DNA from: JAGXFP01 sp039714535 | GTDB lineage: Bacteria > Desulfobacterota > Desulfobulbia > Desulfobulbales > JAGXFP01 | Direction of reading: 5' to 3' | Length of the DNA stretch: 14,237 nucleotides | Assembly: GCA_039714535.1 (NCBI GenBank) | Contig: JBDLJC010000069.1 | Span: 1-14,237 of the forward strand | In this document: piece after piece, positions 1-8,164 of the stretch | Layout: each line of letters opens with the position of its first letter | Position numbering within the stretch: the stretch's first letter is position 1 | Translations under genes and position numbers: made by a program | The notes under the pieces: model-generated | The model's input: the letters and a program-made list of their open reading frames with translations, nothing else | The model's database searches: none | What the model was told of the DNA's origin: nothing

Positions 1-2
1 TG

Positions 3-410
3 GCCATGGTGCCCCTGTCGGTGACCATTGCCGTCATTTACGGGGTGATCGGTTTTATCGGCAAACCCTATGATATGCCGGTGGCGGTCCTTTCCTCTTT
101 AACTCTGGGCTTGGCGGTTGATTTTGCCATCCATTTTCTCGAACGGAGCAGGGCAACCTATCGGAAGGTTGGCTCTTGGCAGGGAGCGGTCGGTGAGATG
201 TTCGAAGAACCGGCCCGGGCGATCAGCAGGAATGTGATCGTTATTGCCATCGGCTTCACCCCTCTGCTGGCGGCGACTCTGGTACCTTACAAGACGGTGG
301 GGATTTTTCTGGCCAGTATCATGGCGATCTCCGGTCTCGCCACCATGCTTATTCTGCCCAGTCTTTTGGCCGTTCTCGAACCATGGATTTTTAAGAAGAT
401 CAAAGCGTAA
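3..410 (+). CDS. MMPL/RND-type transporter, C-terminal end (5' truncated by window)
   Basis: This is the last ~135 residues of a large RND-superfamily (MMPL-type) inner-membrane exporter; the reading frame is open to the left window edge, so the true start lies outside. Three or more hydrophobic stretches are visible: one at the left end, one around the motif GLAVDFAIHFLERSR, and a long pair near the C-terminus (roughly from VIVIAIGFTPLLAATLV through ILPSLLAVLEPWIF). The GLAVDFAIHFLER pattern is typical of the fourth-helix region of MMPL/HpnN-like transporters, which move lipids or other hydrophobic molecules using the proton gradient. It ends in a short basic tail (FKKIKA). The next gene begins only 18 bp later and encodes a LolA-like protein, so the unit probably exports a lipid or lipoprotein-like cargo toward the outer membrane. 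The exact substrate cannot be told. Confidence 0.85.
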   Translation, partial: AMVPLSVTIAVIYGVIGFIGKPYDMPVAVLSSLTLGLAVDFAIHFLERSRATYRKVGSWQGAVGEMFEEPARAISRNVIVIAIGFTPLLAATLVPYKTVGIFLASIMAISGLATMLILPSLLAVLEPWIFKKIKA

Positions 411-416
411 GTATAA

Positions 417-422
417 AAGGAG
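417..422 (+). promoter_or_regulatory. Ribosome binding site deciding the start of the LolA-like gene
   Basis: AAGGAG lies 3 nt before ATG 426 and 6 nt before ATG 429. The second ATG has the better spacing and is preferred. Confidence 0.65.
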
Positions 423-428
423 TTTATG

Positions 429-1226
429 ATGAAAAAATTTATTCCTTCATTTATCTGTTTAACGGTTCTGCTGGGCACTGTACTCGTTAGCCCGGTGGGG
501 GCGACACCTACGGTTGATGAGATCATCAATCGGGCCAACCTGGCGGCTTATTACGGCGGTGATGACGGCCGGGCCAATGTGTTGATGACGATCAGCGACA
601 GCCAGGGCCGGACCCGGACCCGCGAGTTTGTCATTTTGCGCAAAGACCTTAAGGACGGCGGTGAACAGAAGTTCTATGTCTATTTCAAGAAACCGAGTGA
701 TGTGCGCAAGATGGTCTTTATGGTCCATAAGCATATAGACAAGGATGATGATCGCTGGATGTATCTGGCCAAACTTGATCTGGTCAAGCGGATTGCCGGT
801 TCCGACAAGCGGACCAGCTTTGTCGGCTCCAACTTCTTCTATGAGGATGTTTCTGGTCGCGGGGTCGCTGAAGACCGCCACGAACTGGTGGAAGAGACCG
901 ATAAGGAGTATGTGCTGAAGAATATCCCGAAGAACCCGGCCGAGGTTGAGTTTGCCTCATATACGGTCTGGATTGACAAGCAGAGTTTCCTGCCGGTCAA
1001 GGCGGAGTATTTCGACCGGGCCGATCGCAAATACCGAATGGTGGAGGCCCTTGAGACTGAAATCGTCCAAGGCTTCCCTACCGTGGTTAAATCACGGGTT
1101 AAGGATCTTTTGACCGGCGGCGAGACGGTCAGCGAGTTTAAGAATGTTAAGTATAACATCGGGCTTAAAGAGAAGATCTTCACGGAACGCTATCTGCGAC
1201 GGCCTCCCAAGGAAGTAAGGAAGTGA
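429..1226 (+). CDS. LolA-like outer-membrane lipoprotein-sorting protein
   Basis: A 265-residue exported protein of the LolA-like 'outer membrane lipoprotein-sorting' family, expected to carry a lipid or lipoprotein across the periplasm. Residues 1-25 form a Sec signal peptide (MKKFIPSF, a hydrophobic core, then PVGA before TPTVDEI). The mature part is rich in beta-strand and contains the family's usual features: the TPTVDEIINRAN opening, an R-T-R-T-REFVILRKD strand pair, an MVFMVHKHIDKDDDRWMYL segment, and the concave-sheet motif VWIDKQSFLPVKAEYFD. Start 429 is preferred over 426 from the spacing to AAGGAG. It sits between an MMPL transporter and a beta-barrel and overlaps the latter by 4 bp. 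This is a recurrent inner membrane/periplasm/outer membrane trio; the joint role is inferred from that arrangement. Confidence 0.85.
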   Translation: MKKFIPSFICLTVLLGTVLVSPVGATPTVDEIINRANLAAYYGGDDGRANVLMTISDSQGRTRTREFVILRKDLKDGGEQKFYVYFKKPSDVRKMVFMVHKHIDKDDDRWMYLAKLDLVKRIAGSDKRTSFVGSNFFYEDVSGRGVAEDRHELVEETDKEYVLKNIPKNPAEVEFASYTVWIDKQSFLPVKAEYFDRADRKYRMVEALETEIVQGFPTVVKSRVKDLLTGGETVSEFKNVKYNIGLKEKIFTERYLRRPPKEVRK

Positions 1227-2545
1227 AAGCTTTTTTCAGAACTATTATTCTAGCAGATAATAAAAAAATCAGGTTGTTGCCGGCGCTGGTGATTACTCTG
1301 GCCCTGGTAGCGCCGACCATCGTTAATGGCGCTGGTTTGGAGGGTTTTCAGAACTGGCTCAGCGATAACTACCGGACCGAATTTAACGGTTTCATCGAAG
1401 CCCGGGCTGGGGCGCGGTTGCAAGACGACCCTTATCAGGAAGATGCTTCCATTGGCGAACTGCGGCTCCAGATCGACCTCGGTAGCGATCTCGATTGGGC
1501 AATTTTTAAACTTAAGGGCGACCTGCTCACCGATCTGGTAACCGAAGAGGCAGGGGCTGAACTACGGGAGTTCAACCTGGCTTTTTCGCCTCTGGAAATG
1601 ATGGATGCCAAACTGGGCCGGCAAGTGTTGACTTGGGGCACCGGTGACCTGCTGTTCATTAACGATTTGTTCCCCAAGGACTGGGAGTCGTTTTTTATCG
1701 GTCGGGATGATGAATATCTCAAGGGGCCATCCGATGCCCTGAAGAGCAGTTTCTTTCTGGATGCCTTCGATCTTGATCTGGTTTACGTGCCGGAATTTAA
1801 CGGCTCGGTGTATATCGACGGCTCCCGAATCTCGTATTGGAACGGCCTGCAGAGCAGAAGCGCCGGGCAGGATTTTATCTTTGTCGATGACGAAAGAAAC
1901 CGCTTTTTCAGGGACGACGAAGTTCACCTCCGACTTGCTAAAAATATCAGCGGCCTTGAGTTGGGAATCTACGGTTATCACGGGTTCTGGAAGACCCCTG
2001 AAGGTGTGTTGCTGACCGGACCGAAACTCTTTTACCCCGGTCTGGCGGTCGGTGGGGCGAGTATCCGCACTACGATGCTGGGCGGGATCACTAATGTGGA
2101 ACTAGGCTATTACGATTCCCTTGATGATCGGGGCGGCAATGACCCGCTGGTTCGCAACAGCGAGCTGCGGCTGTTGACCGGTTTTGAACGGGAACTGGCT
2201 CGGGATTTTACCGGTGGTTTCCAGTACTATCTGGAATTTATGCAGGATTATGATGAATATGAACAGACTGCGAATCCTGCCACCAGGAAGGACGAATTTC
2301 GCCATCTGTTGACGATTCGTCTAACCAAACTGCTGCTGAATCAAAACCTGAGACTATCTCTTTTTGCCTATTACTCACCATCGGATGAAGATGGTTACCT
2401 GCGACCCAAGTTCAACTACAAGGTCAATGACCAACTGGCGATTGATGGTGGGATGAACTGGTTCTTCGGTTCGGAGGATCATACCTTCTTCGGGCAGTTT
2501 GAGGATGCATCCAATATATATGCGGGTATCCGCTGGAATTTGTAA
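1223..2545 (+). CDS. DUF1302-like outer-membrane beta-barrel protein
   Basis: A 440-residue outer-membrane barrel. Start is GTG 1223, overlapping the upstream stop as GTGA, with purine-rich AAGGAAG just upstream; this points to translational coupling. The N-terminus is a long signal sequence (basic residues near 14-17, hydrophobic LLPALVITLALVAPTIV, cleavage near NGA). The mature part alternates polar and hydrophobic residues, and the motif GRQVLTWGTGDLLFINDLFPKD is typical of DUF1302-type/alginate-export-like barrels found beside MMPL and LolA-like genes. It ends with an aromatic-rich terminal strand (NIYAGIRWNL), although the last residue is Leu rather than the usual Phe. Likely the outer-membrane partner of the transporter and the periplasmic carrier encoded just before it. 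Substrate unknown. Confidence 0.82.
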   Translation: MKAFFRTIILADNKKIRLLPALVITLALVAPTIVNGAGLEGFQNWLSDNYRTEFNGFIEARAGARLQDDPYQEDASIGELRLQIDLGSDLDWAIFKLKGDLLTDLVTEEAGAELREFNLAFSPLEMMDAKLGRQVLTWGTGDLLFINDLFPKDWESFFIGRDDEYLKGPSDALKSSFFLDAFDLDLVYVPEFNGSVYIDGSRISYWNGLQSRSAGQDFIFVDDERNRFFRDDEVHLRLAKNISGLELGIYGYHGFWKTPEGVLLTGPKLFYPGLAVGGASIRTTMLGGITNVELGYYDSLDDRGGNDPLVRNSELRLLTGFERELARDFTGGFQYYLEFMQDYDEYEQTANPATRKDEFRHLLTIRLTKLLLNQNLRLSLFAYYSPSDEDGYLRPKFNYKVNDQLAIDGGMNWFFGSEDHTFFGQFEDASNIYAGIRWNL

Positions 2546-2606
2546 TTATAATCTTAGTTAATATTTTAGCCTCTTTGCAGGGGCATTGTTACAGGGAGAC
2601 CTTTTA

Positions 2607-2804
2607 ATGAAAATGACTGTTAACGACTGGGTTCATAGCATTGCCGGATTTTTTATCATGATCAGCCTGGCCCTTGGGGTCTGGGTGCATCCGTACTGGC
2701 TGTTTTTCACGGCTTTCGTGGGAGCCAACTTATTTCAGTTTGGTTTTTCCAAGTTCTGTCCGCTGGGGGTTGTCCTCAAAAAACTGGGAGTGCCGGAAAA
2801 ATAG
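2607..2804 (+). CDS. DUF2892-like small membrane protein
   Basis: A 65-residue protein with two predicted membrane helices (about residues 10-27 and 30-46), followed by SKFCPLGVVLKKLGV. The combination of two short helices with a C-terminal FCPL...LKKLG motif is that of the DUF2892 / YgaP-type membrane domain, often seen alone or fused to rhodanese domains; its function is unclear. ATG 2607 is chosen because AGGGAG lies 8 nt upstream, although the frame is open further to a TTG at 2586. It follows the barrel gene by 61 bp on the same strand and may be the tail of the same transcript. Confidence 0.75.
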   Translation: MKMTVNDWVHSIAGFFIMISLALGVWVHPYWLFFTAFVGANLFQFGFSKFCPLGVVLKKLGVPEK

Positions 2805-2890
2805 CTGGGTGGTTTATGTTCGTTGACAAGCTCCGTGAAGGGTGATAACTACTGATAGTGTAATGGATCTGGTTGTTGACTGATTATCCA

Positions 2891-2896
2891 TATAAT
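2891..2896 (+). promoter_or_regulatory. Possible -10 element upstream of the two-helix membrane protein
   Basis: A perfect TATAAT lies 25 bp before the start codon at 2922. No convincing -35 is seen at 16-18 bp (TCTGGT at 17 bp). Weak call. Confidence 0.25.
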
Positions 2897-2921
2897 ATTG
2901 GCAGGTTACGGAGCCGAGAAG

Positions 2922-3239
2922 ATGGTGGGGCAAACGAAAAAGAAAGTTGCGGAGAAGGACGAGCCGGTGCGGCAGAACTTATTCACGACTGGCATCACAG
3001 CGGCTGAAGGCGAAGTTCAGCAAGACCGTACGGAGCAGGACAAAAAACCTCTATCCGTTGCTGACCTCCGTAATGCAAGTTATTTTGTTCTGATCATTGC
3101 TGCGATTTTTGTGATAAATGCCTTGGAGACCGGCAGCTATCGTACCCCGTGGCCAGTAGCGGTTATTGTTTCGCTGGTCGGGTTCTGGTTGTTGGCCTCC
3201 TCTTTTGTGAAGGCCAAGCGGGAAAGAACCGAGACCTGA
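2922..3239 (+). CDS. Small two-helix membrane protein of unknown function
   Basis: A 105-residue protein that I do not recognise. The first ~45 residues are charged and probably disordered (MVGQTKKKVAEKDEPVRQ and onward). Two hydrophobic helices follow, YFVLIIAAIFVINAL and WPVAVIVSLVGFWLLASSF, then a basic, charged tail (VKAKRERTET). The layout suggests a cytoplasmic N-terminus, a helical hairpin in the inner membrane and a cytoplasmic C-terminus. ATG 2922 is chosen because ACGGAG is 8 nt upstream; an in-frame TTG at 2898 is a poorer alternative. A terminator-like hairpin follows about 30 bp after the stop. Confidence 0.6.
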   Translation: MVGQTKKKVAEKDEPVRQNLFTTGITAAEGEVQQDRTEQDKKPLSVADLRNASYFVLIIAAIFVINALETGSYRTPWPVAVIVSLVGFWLLASSFVKAKRERTET

Positions 3240-3268
3240 ATCTCTCTGCTCGTTTTGACGGTTTTTAT

Positions 3269-3298
3269 AAGCGGAACAGCGTAATCGTTGTTCCGCTT
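3269..3298 (+). terminator. Terminator-like hairpin
   Basis: AAGCGGAACA (3269-3278) pairs perfectly with TGTTCCGCTT (3289-3298), leaving a 10-nt loop. It lies 29 bp after the stop of the two-helix protein. Only a mixed pyrimidine stretch (tctctattt) follows, so Rho-independent termination is plausible but not certain. Confidence 0.6.
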
Positions 3299-3435
3299 CT
3301 CTATTTGGAGTTCCGTAAGTATTTAGGGGCTTAAGTGGTGGTTCAATTATTTCCGGTTTTCTGTTAGGATGTTAATCTCGTCGCTTTTTGACGAAAGTGG
3401 TAAATGTTTCTCCTGTAATTTTATTGTGAATCAAA

Positions 3436-5223
3436 ATGGATACTAATTTATATAATCGGCAAAAACTTATTGAAAGCAATCCCCTGGTCTTTGAGGTGGC
3501 GCGTCAGTGCCGCCGCAAGTCGTCGGTGCGGACCAAACTCACCAAACTTTTCAGTCAAATGGAGTTGGAGGGTGCCCAGAAAGTTGAAGGCTTGTCGATA
3601 AGCTACATGGCCAGAGTCCGGGACTGCGCCCAGGTCTTGCGCAATATGCTCAAGAAAAGATCCGATGAGCTGGCCGGTTTCAGTTTCGCCCAGGCTATAT
3701 TGGATATCGCCCGGGGAGTGGAGCGGGCCGATCTGAGCCGGGCCTTCTATGCCGATATCTACCATATCCTCAATGGTATGCAGGGCAAGGGCTCAAGCAA
3801 TGCCTTGGAAGATATTTACTTCACTCCCTTTGAGGATCTTTCCGGTCGGGATGCCGCAGTGGTTCGTTCCGGTCAGCTCGATAATCTGCGGGCCGAGGTT
3901 GATCGACGCATGGCGGGTTATGACCATGGTCTTCTGCCTGACGCTATAGAACGGCGCCAGAAAAGAACGGTTTTTATCCGCAGAATTCTGGGGGCTTCGG
4001 AGGAGGAGTGGGCAGACTGGCGCTGGCAGGTGGCCAATATCGTCAGCGATGTCTCGTTGCTTGAGCGGTTGGTCCATTTGAGCGATGCGGAACGGGAAGC
4101 GGTGGCCAAGGCCCGGCTGAATGGTCTGCCATTCGGAGTAACCCCTTACTATCTTTCCCTGATGGATGACGAGAACAGCGGCCGAGATAGTGCGGTCAGG
4201 GCTCAGGTTCTGCCGCCGATGGATTACGTTAATCAGGTCGTCAATACTACAGATACTTCAACTCTTGATTTCATGGGCGAAGAGGACACCTCTCCTTTCG
4301 ATCTGATCACCCGCCGCTATCCGGCGATCTGTATCTTAAAACCGTTCAACACCTGTCCCCAGATCTGTGTTTACTGTCAACGTAACTGGGAAATCGATGA
4401 CACCATGGCCAGCGGCGCTTTTGCCGGCATGGATCGCATCGATGATGCGGTAGAGTGGATCCGCCAGCATCCCGAAATTCACGAAGTGCTGGTAACCGGC
4501 GGCGATCCGCTGGCCATGGGGGATGGCGCGATCGAGGATATCCTGGCCAAGCTCGCCACCGTGCCCACTATTGAACGGATCAGGATCGGGACCCGAACCC
4601 TGGTAACGATGCCAACGCGGATGACCGATAAACTGGCCGATATCATTAGCAGCTTTCGGGTGCCCGGTCAGCGGATGGTGACGGTGGTTACCCATGTGCA
4701 ACATCCCTATGAGATAACGCCCCAGCTGGTTGCGGCGGTTGATAAGCTGCGGATGAAAGGGATCCCGGTCTATAACCAGCTGGTTTATACTTTCTATGCC
4801 TCCCGCCGCTTTGAGGCATCTGCCTTGCGGCGCCAATTACTGCTGGCGGGGATTGACCCCTATTATACCTTCAACACCAAGGGCAAGGACGAAACTCTGG
4901 CCTATCGGGTGCCGATTGCCCGTCTCCTCCAAGAACAACAGGAAGAGGCCAGGTTATTGCCCGGTATGGAGCGCACCGATGAGGCGGTCTTTAATGTGCC
5001 GAGGCTGGGCAAGAATTATCTGAAGTCCGGGGCCCATCGAGATCTGCTTTCCATTCTGCCGGACGGTTCCAGGGTTTATGAGTTTTTTTCCTGGGAGAAG
5101 AATATCTCCAGCGCCATCAAGACCTATTGCACCCCGGATGTGCCGATTCTTGATTATCTCGAACGTCTTGACCAGATCGGCGAGAATGTGACGGATTACG
5201 ATACGATCTGGTATTATTTTTAA
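3436..5223 (+). CDS. KamA-family radical SAM aminomutase, glutamate 2,3-aminomutase-like
   Basis: A 595-residue enzyme of the lysine 2,3-aminomutase (KamA) family, which uses a [4Fe-4S] cluster, S-adenosylmethionine and PLP to move an alpha-amino group to C3. The radical SAM motif is C307-x3-C311-x2-C314, followed by R316, the position of the carboxylate-binding Arg134 in clostridial LAM. A GGDP motif is at 355-358. K526 in VPRLGK is the likely PLP lysine. The LAM segment PYYLYQCDLSEG aligns without gaps to PYYTFNTKGKDE, so LAM Asp293 becomes K482; Asp330 becomes N520. This Lys/Asn pair is the one reported for glutamate 2,3-aminomutase, so L-beta-glutamate formation is plausible. The catalytic core begins near WRW (195-197). 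Residues 1-185 are a helical N-terminal extension absent from LAM. No good Shine-Dalgarno precedes ATG 3436, and no other start looks better. Family is certain; substrate is inferred. Confidence 0.9.
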   Translation: MDTNLYNRQKLIESNPLVFEVARQCRRKSSVRTKLTKLFSQMELEGAQKVEGLSISYMARVRDCAQVLRNMLKKRSDELAGFSFAQAILDIARGVERADLSRAFYADIYHILNGMQGKGSSNALEDIYFTPFEDLSGRDAAVVRSGQLDNLRAEVDRRMAGYDHGLLPDAIERRQKRTVFIRRILGASEEEWADWRWQVANIVSDVSLLERLVHLSDAEREAVAKARLNGLPFGVTPYYLSLMDDENSGRDSAVRAQVLPPMDYVNQVVNTTDTSTLDFMGEEDTSPFDLITRRYPAICILKPFNTCPQICVYCQRNWEIDDTMASGAFAGMDRIDDAVEWIRQHPEIHEVLVTGGDPLAMGDGAIEDILAKLATVPTIERIRIGTRTLVTMPTRMTDKLADIISSFRVPGQRMVTVVTHVQHPYEITPQLVAAVDKLRMKGIPVYNQLVYTFYASRRFEASALRRQLLLAGIDPYYTFNTKGKDETLAYRVPIARLLQEQQEEARLLPGMERTDEAVFNVPRLGKNYLKSGAHRDLLSILPDGSRVYEFFSWEKNISSAIKTYCTPDVPILDYLERLDQIGENVTDYDTIWYYF

Positions 5224-5322
5224 GCTGGCGTAGCGAGCGGAGGGGGGAATTTTGTTCCACAATAAGGGACGGCTGCAGGCTTGCTTTGTCTATCCGGCGT
5301 CTCGACTTGTGAAATTTCCGGG

Positions 5323-7269
5323 CTAAGATGCGGCCAGCAAGCTTTGTACTTTACGGCGGATCTCCCCATACCGTAAATGTCCACACAGACCAAATCCAGA
5401 GAGCTGCCTCACCTTGTGGCGGCTGAATAAGGGGACGTGGATCCCGGCGAGAAAACGGCAGCAACTTTCCGGGGATAAGGGCTGATCCGTTTTTGCCGCC
5501 AGATGCTGAGTCAGTGCGGTTAAAATAGTGCTGAGCTGCACATCCTCCGGCCATTGCGGTTCCTGTGAATATTCCAGCCTGGCCACTTGACCCCGGCAAA
5601 CCGAGCAATGGCCGCAGGCCTCAGGCGTTTGCCCATCGCCAAAATAGAGGGAAAGGTTATGGCTGAGGCAGCGGTCCAGCTCAAAAAAACGCACCAGGGC
5701 CGCGATTCGTTTGATCTCTTTTTGCTCCTTATCAGCAAAATAATGGTGCAGGTTCTGCGCCAGGGCCGGATCGGCCAGTGGTGTTTGTCTGACTCTGAAA
5801 ACCTCGGTCATCCGTTTGGTTTCCAGTGCTATCAGCTGCTTTTGCTGCAAGTAGTCCAGGGCCGCCACCACCCTATTGCGTTCGCAAGAATAGTCCTGCA
5901 AAAGCGTCGCAAAATCCAGGTTACCCCATATTTTTTTAAATTGGGTGTGGGCAAAAATAGCGGCCAGAAACGCCTGCCGCTCCCCCTCGAACATGGCCAG
6001 GATTTCTCCCTGGGGCAGGAGAAACTTGTATCTAAACTCGGCAAAATAGGAGTGCCTCGGTTGCAAGACCCCGAGCAATTCCAGTTGCACCAACATGGTT
6101 TTCAGGGGCAGCTGCCTAATATTGCTGGCATTGGCCAGGCCGGTCAGCTGCAACTCCCACTGGCCGTCCTGGCATTCCTCGCGAATAATATTTAATACAT
6201 ATTCAATGCCGCTCAACTCCGGCGTGTCACCAAACACGAAATTTTCTACGGTATTAATGCCATCCAGATTGGCCAGGATCGTACAGTTTGACGGCAGTCC
6301 ATCGCGTCCGGCCCGGCCGATTTCCTGACTGTAGCTTTCGATGGATTTGGGCAGATCATAGTGAATAACAAAACGGATATCGGCTTTATCAATGCCCATT
6401 CCAAAGGCGATGGTCGCTACCACCACCTGGGTCTTGGCCGCCATAAAATCAGCCTGGATCTTTTGCCGTTTTTCATCGTCAAAACCGGCATGATAAGCCT
6501 GGGCATTAATCTGGTTCTCACCAAGAAATGCTGCCACTTGCTCGGCGCTTTTTTGCAGGGTCACGTAGACAATGCCGGGGCCGCTTTGCGGTTGGATCAG
6601 CTCCAACAACCGCGAGTTTTTATCCGCAGTTGAGACCGGTAGCACGGCGAGATCCAGGTTTGTTCGATAAAACCCCGTTTGGACGATGTGCTGTTCCGCA
6701 ATGGCAAATTTACCGGCCATATCTTTTTTTACTTTCTCGGTGGCCGTGGCCGTCAGCAACAACACCAGGGGGATATTCAACTCCTGGCGGTAAATGGGTA
6801 ATTTCAGATAATCAGGGCGAAAGTTATGACCCCATTCTGAAATACAGTGGGCTTCATCCACCACCAGCATAGACACGGCTACCGAGTTGATAAACAACCG
6901 GAATCGTTCATTTTTGAAACGCTCCACCGACACCATAAGAATCTTGACCTTGCCGGCCCGCACCTCGGCCATCACCCCTTGGCTCTCCTCAGCCGTCAGG
7001 GTGGAATCGATGCTCGCTGCAGTTATGTCTTGTTGGGCAAGAAACTCCAGCTGGTCTTTCATCAAGGCCAGCAGCGGTGAGACCACCAGGGTTAAGTGGG
7101 GTAAATGCAAGGCGCTCATCTGGTAGCACAGGGACTTGCCCGAACCCGTGGGGAATATCGCCAGCGAGGAGTCCCCGCCCAAGAGCTGGCTGATTGTTTG
7201 CTCCTGACCAGGCCGAAATTGGTCAAAACCGAAATGCTGTTTAAGTGAAGTCTGGAGATCGCTACCCAT
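5323..7269 (-). CDS. recQ: RecQ-family ATP-dependent DNA helicase
   Basis: A 648-residue superfamily 2 helicase that unwinds DNA 3' to 5' in recombination and repair. Motifs in order: motif 0 FRPGQEQ (18-24), Walker A FPTGSGKS (39-46, K45), DEAH (138-141) in the RecQ signature DEAHCISEWGHNFRPDY, motif III TATAT (173-177), and motif VI QEIGRAGRDG (315-324). The Zn-binding cysteines C534, C552, C555 and C558 sit about 200 residues beyond motif VI instead of directly after the helicase core as in E. coli RecQ. The C-terminal ~80 residues may be a further small nucleic-acid-binding domain. The start is ATG 7269 with AAGGGA 7 nt upstream. It faces the KamA gene (100 bp between the two 3' ends) and lies 67 bp after the MtfA-like gene on the same strand. 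Confidence 0.92.
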   Translation of the reverse strand: MGSDLQTSLKQHFGFDQFRPGQEQTISQLLGGDSSLAIFPTGSGKSLCYQMSALHLPHLTLVVSPLLALMKDQLEFLAQQDITAASIDSTLTAEESQGVMAEVRAGKVKILMVSVERFKNERFRLFINSVAVSMLVVDEAHCISEWGHNFRPDYLKLPIYRQELNIPLVLLLTATATEKVKKDMAGKFAIAEQHIVQTGFYRTNLDLAVLPVSTADKNSRLLELIQPQSGPGIVYVTLQKSAEQVAAFLGENQINAQAYHAGFDDEKRQKIQADFMAAKTQVVVATIAFGMGIDKADIRFVIHYDLPKSIESYSQEIGRAGRDGLPSNCTILANLDGINTVENFVFGDTPELSGIEYVLNIIREECQDGQWELQLTGLANASNIRQLPLKTMLVQLELLGVLQPRHSYFAEFRYKFLLPQGEILAMFEGERQAFLAAIFAHTQFKKIWGNLDFATLLQDYSCERNRVVAALDYLQQKQLIALETKRMTEVFRVRQTPLADPALAQNLHHYFADKEQKEIKRIAALVRFFELDRCLSHNLSLYFGDGQTPEACGHCSVCRGQVARLEYSQEPQWPEDVQLSTILTALTQHLAAKTDQPLSPESCCRFLAGIHVPLFSRHKVRQLSGFGLCGHLRYGEIRRKVQSLLAAS

Positions 7270-7336
7270 TTTGATTTCCCTTGTAATGGCTGCGGAGAGC
7301 TGGTGCCGTGGGTTTTGTAAACTGACTTTGAGTGTT

Positions 7337-8158
7337 CTAACTACCCCATTCTAGCGGGTTTACTTTATAAAACCCCTGTAGTTCATGATAAAGCTCAGGA
7401 TGTTTTTCTTGCAGTTGGGCCGGTTTTTCGAAAAAGGTTTCGGTGGCGACTGCAAAAAACTCGGCCGGATTGGTGGCCCCGTACTTATCCAGCACGCTCT
7501 TCTGCCCTTTTCTTGTCTTATATTGGAGCCGCGCGTATTCTTTTGCAAAAACCTGGGACCAGGCCGAGTAGGCCGAACGAATCTCAAGGATGGGCGCCCC
7601 GTCACCCCTGCCATCCTCCTGATCAAGTTGATGGGCAAATTCATGCATCGCCACATTATGGCCGTCCCGGAAATTTAGCGCCCCTTTTTTAACACTGTCC
7701 CAGGCCAGAACAACCGCGCCGTGATGCCATGATTCACCAAGACGAGCAGATGAGCCCGCTGGCTGGATGTCTAAACTGGGCCGGGTGCCGACCACATAGG
7801 TGCCGGGATAAACCAGGATGGAATAAAGGTTCGGGTAGCAGTCGCACCTTCGATTAAGCAGGAGCAGACAGGCCTGAGCAGCAATAGTCACCTTGATTTC
7901 GTCGGTCAGGCTAAGCCCACCGCAGCCTTCAAAGGATTTTTCCCCAATGAATATTCTGATATAGTCCCGGAGCTGTTGTTGGAGCTGGGGCGGCAATCTT
8001 TGATAGGGCGGTAGATTCTCTTTAAGGATTACCGACCACTCCGGCGGAAAGGGTGCGCTCAACAATACCCTTCTTTTATGGTGGCGGCGGGCCGCAGCAA
8101 AAAATCTGAAGGCCCAGATCACTGCTCCGGTGCTTATGAAAAAAAGGATAAGTTTCAT
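7337..8158 (-). CDS. mtfA: MtfA-like zinc-dependent peptidase (M90)
   Basis: A 273-residue metallopeptidase of the M90/MtfA family. In E. coli, MtfA is a zinc aminopeptidase that binds the glucose repressor Mlc. The zinc motif HEFAH (172-176) sits in AMHEFAHQLDQEDG, and the third ligand is probably E233 in NPAEFFAVATETFFEKP; both are family hallmarks. The N-terminus has a membrane anchor (about residues 2-22) followed by a basic stretch (RRHHKRR), so the enzyme likely faces the cytoplasm while tethered to the membrane. Length is close to the E. coli protein. Its start is only 6 bp after the stop of the DTW-domain gene, which suggests co-transcription. No Mlc-type regulator is visible here, so the symbol denotes family, not proven role. 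Confidence 0.9.
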   Translation of the reverse strand: MKLILFFISTGAVIWAFRFFAAARRHHKRRVLLSAPFPPEWSVILKENLPPYQRLPPQLQQQLRDYIRIFIGEKSFEGCGGLSLTDEIKVTIAAQACLLLLNRRCDCYPNLYSILVYPGTYVVGTRPSLDIQPAGSSARLGESWHHGAVVLAWDSVKKGALNFRDGHNVAMHEFAHQLDQEDGRGDGAPILEIRSAYSAWSQVFAKEYARLQYKTRKGQKSVLDKYGATNPAEFFAVATETFFEKPAQLQEKHPELYHELQGFYKVNPLEWGS

Positions 8159-8164
8159 TGTGGG

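Noticed and set aside
4336..4836. A 166-codon frame on the - strand inside the KamA gene
   Set aside because: Shadow of the catalytic core on the other strand.
5587..6195. A 202-codon frame on the + strand inside recQ
   Set aside because: Antisense to conserved RecQ sequence; its protein has no recognisable features.
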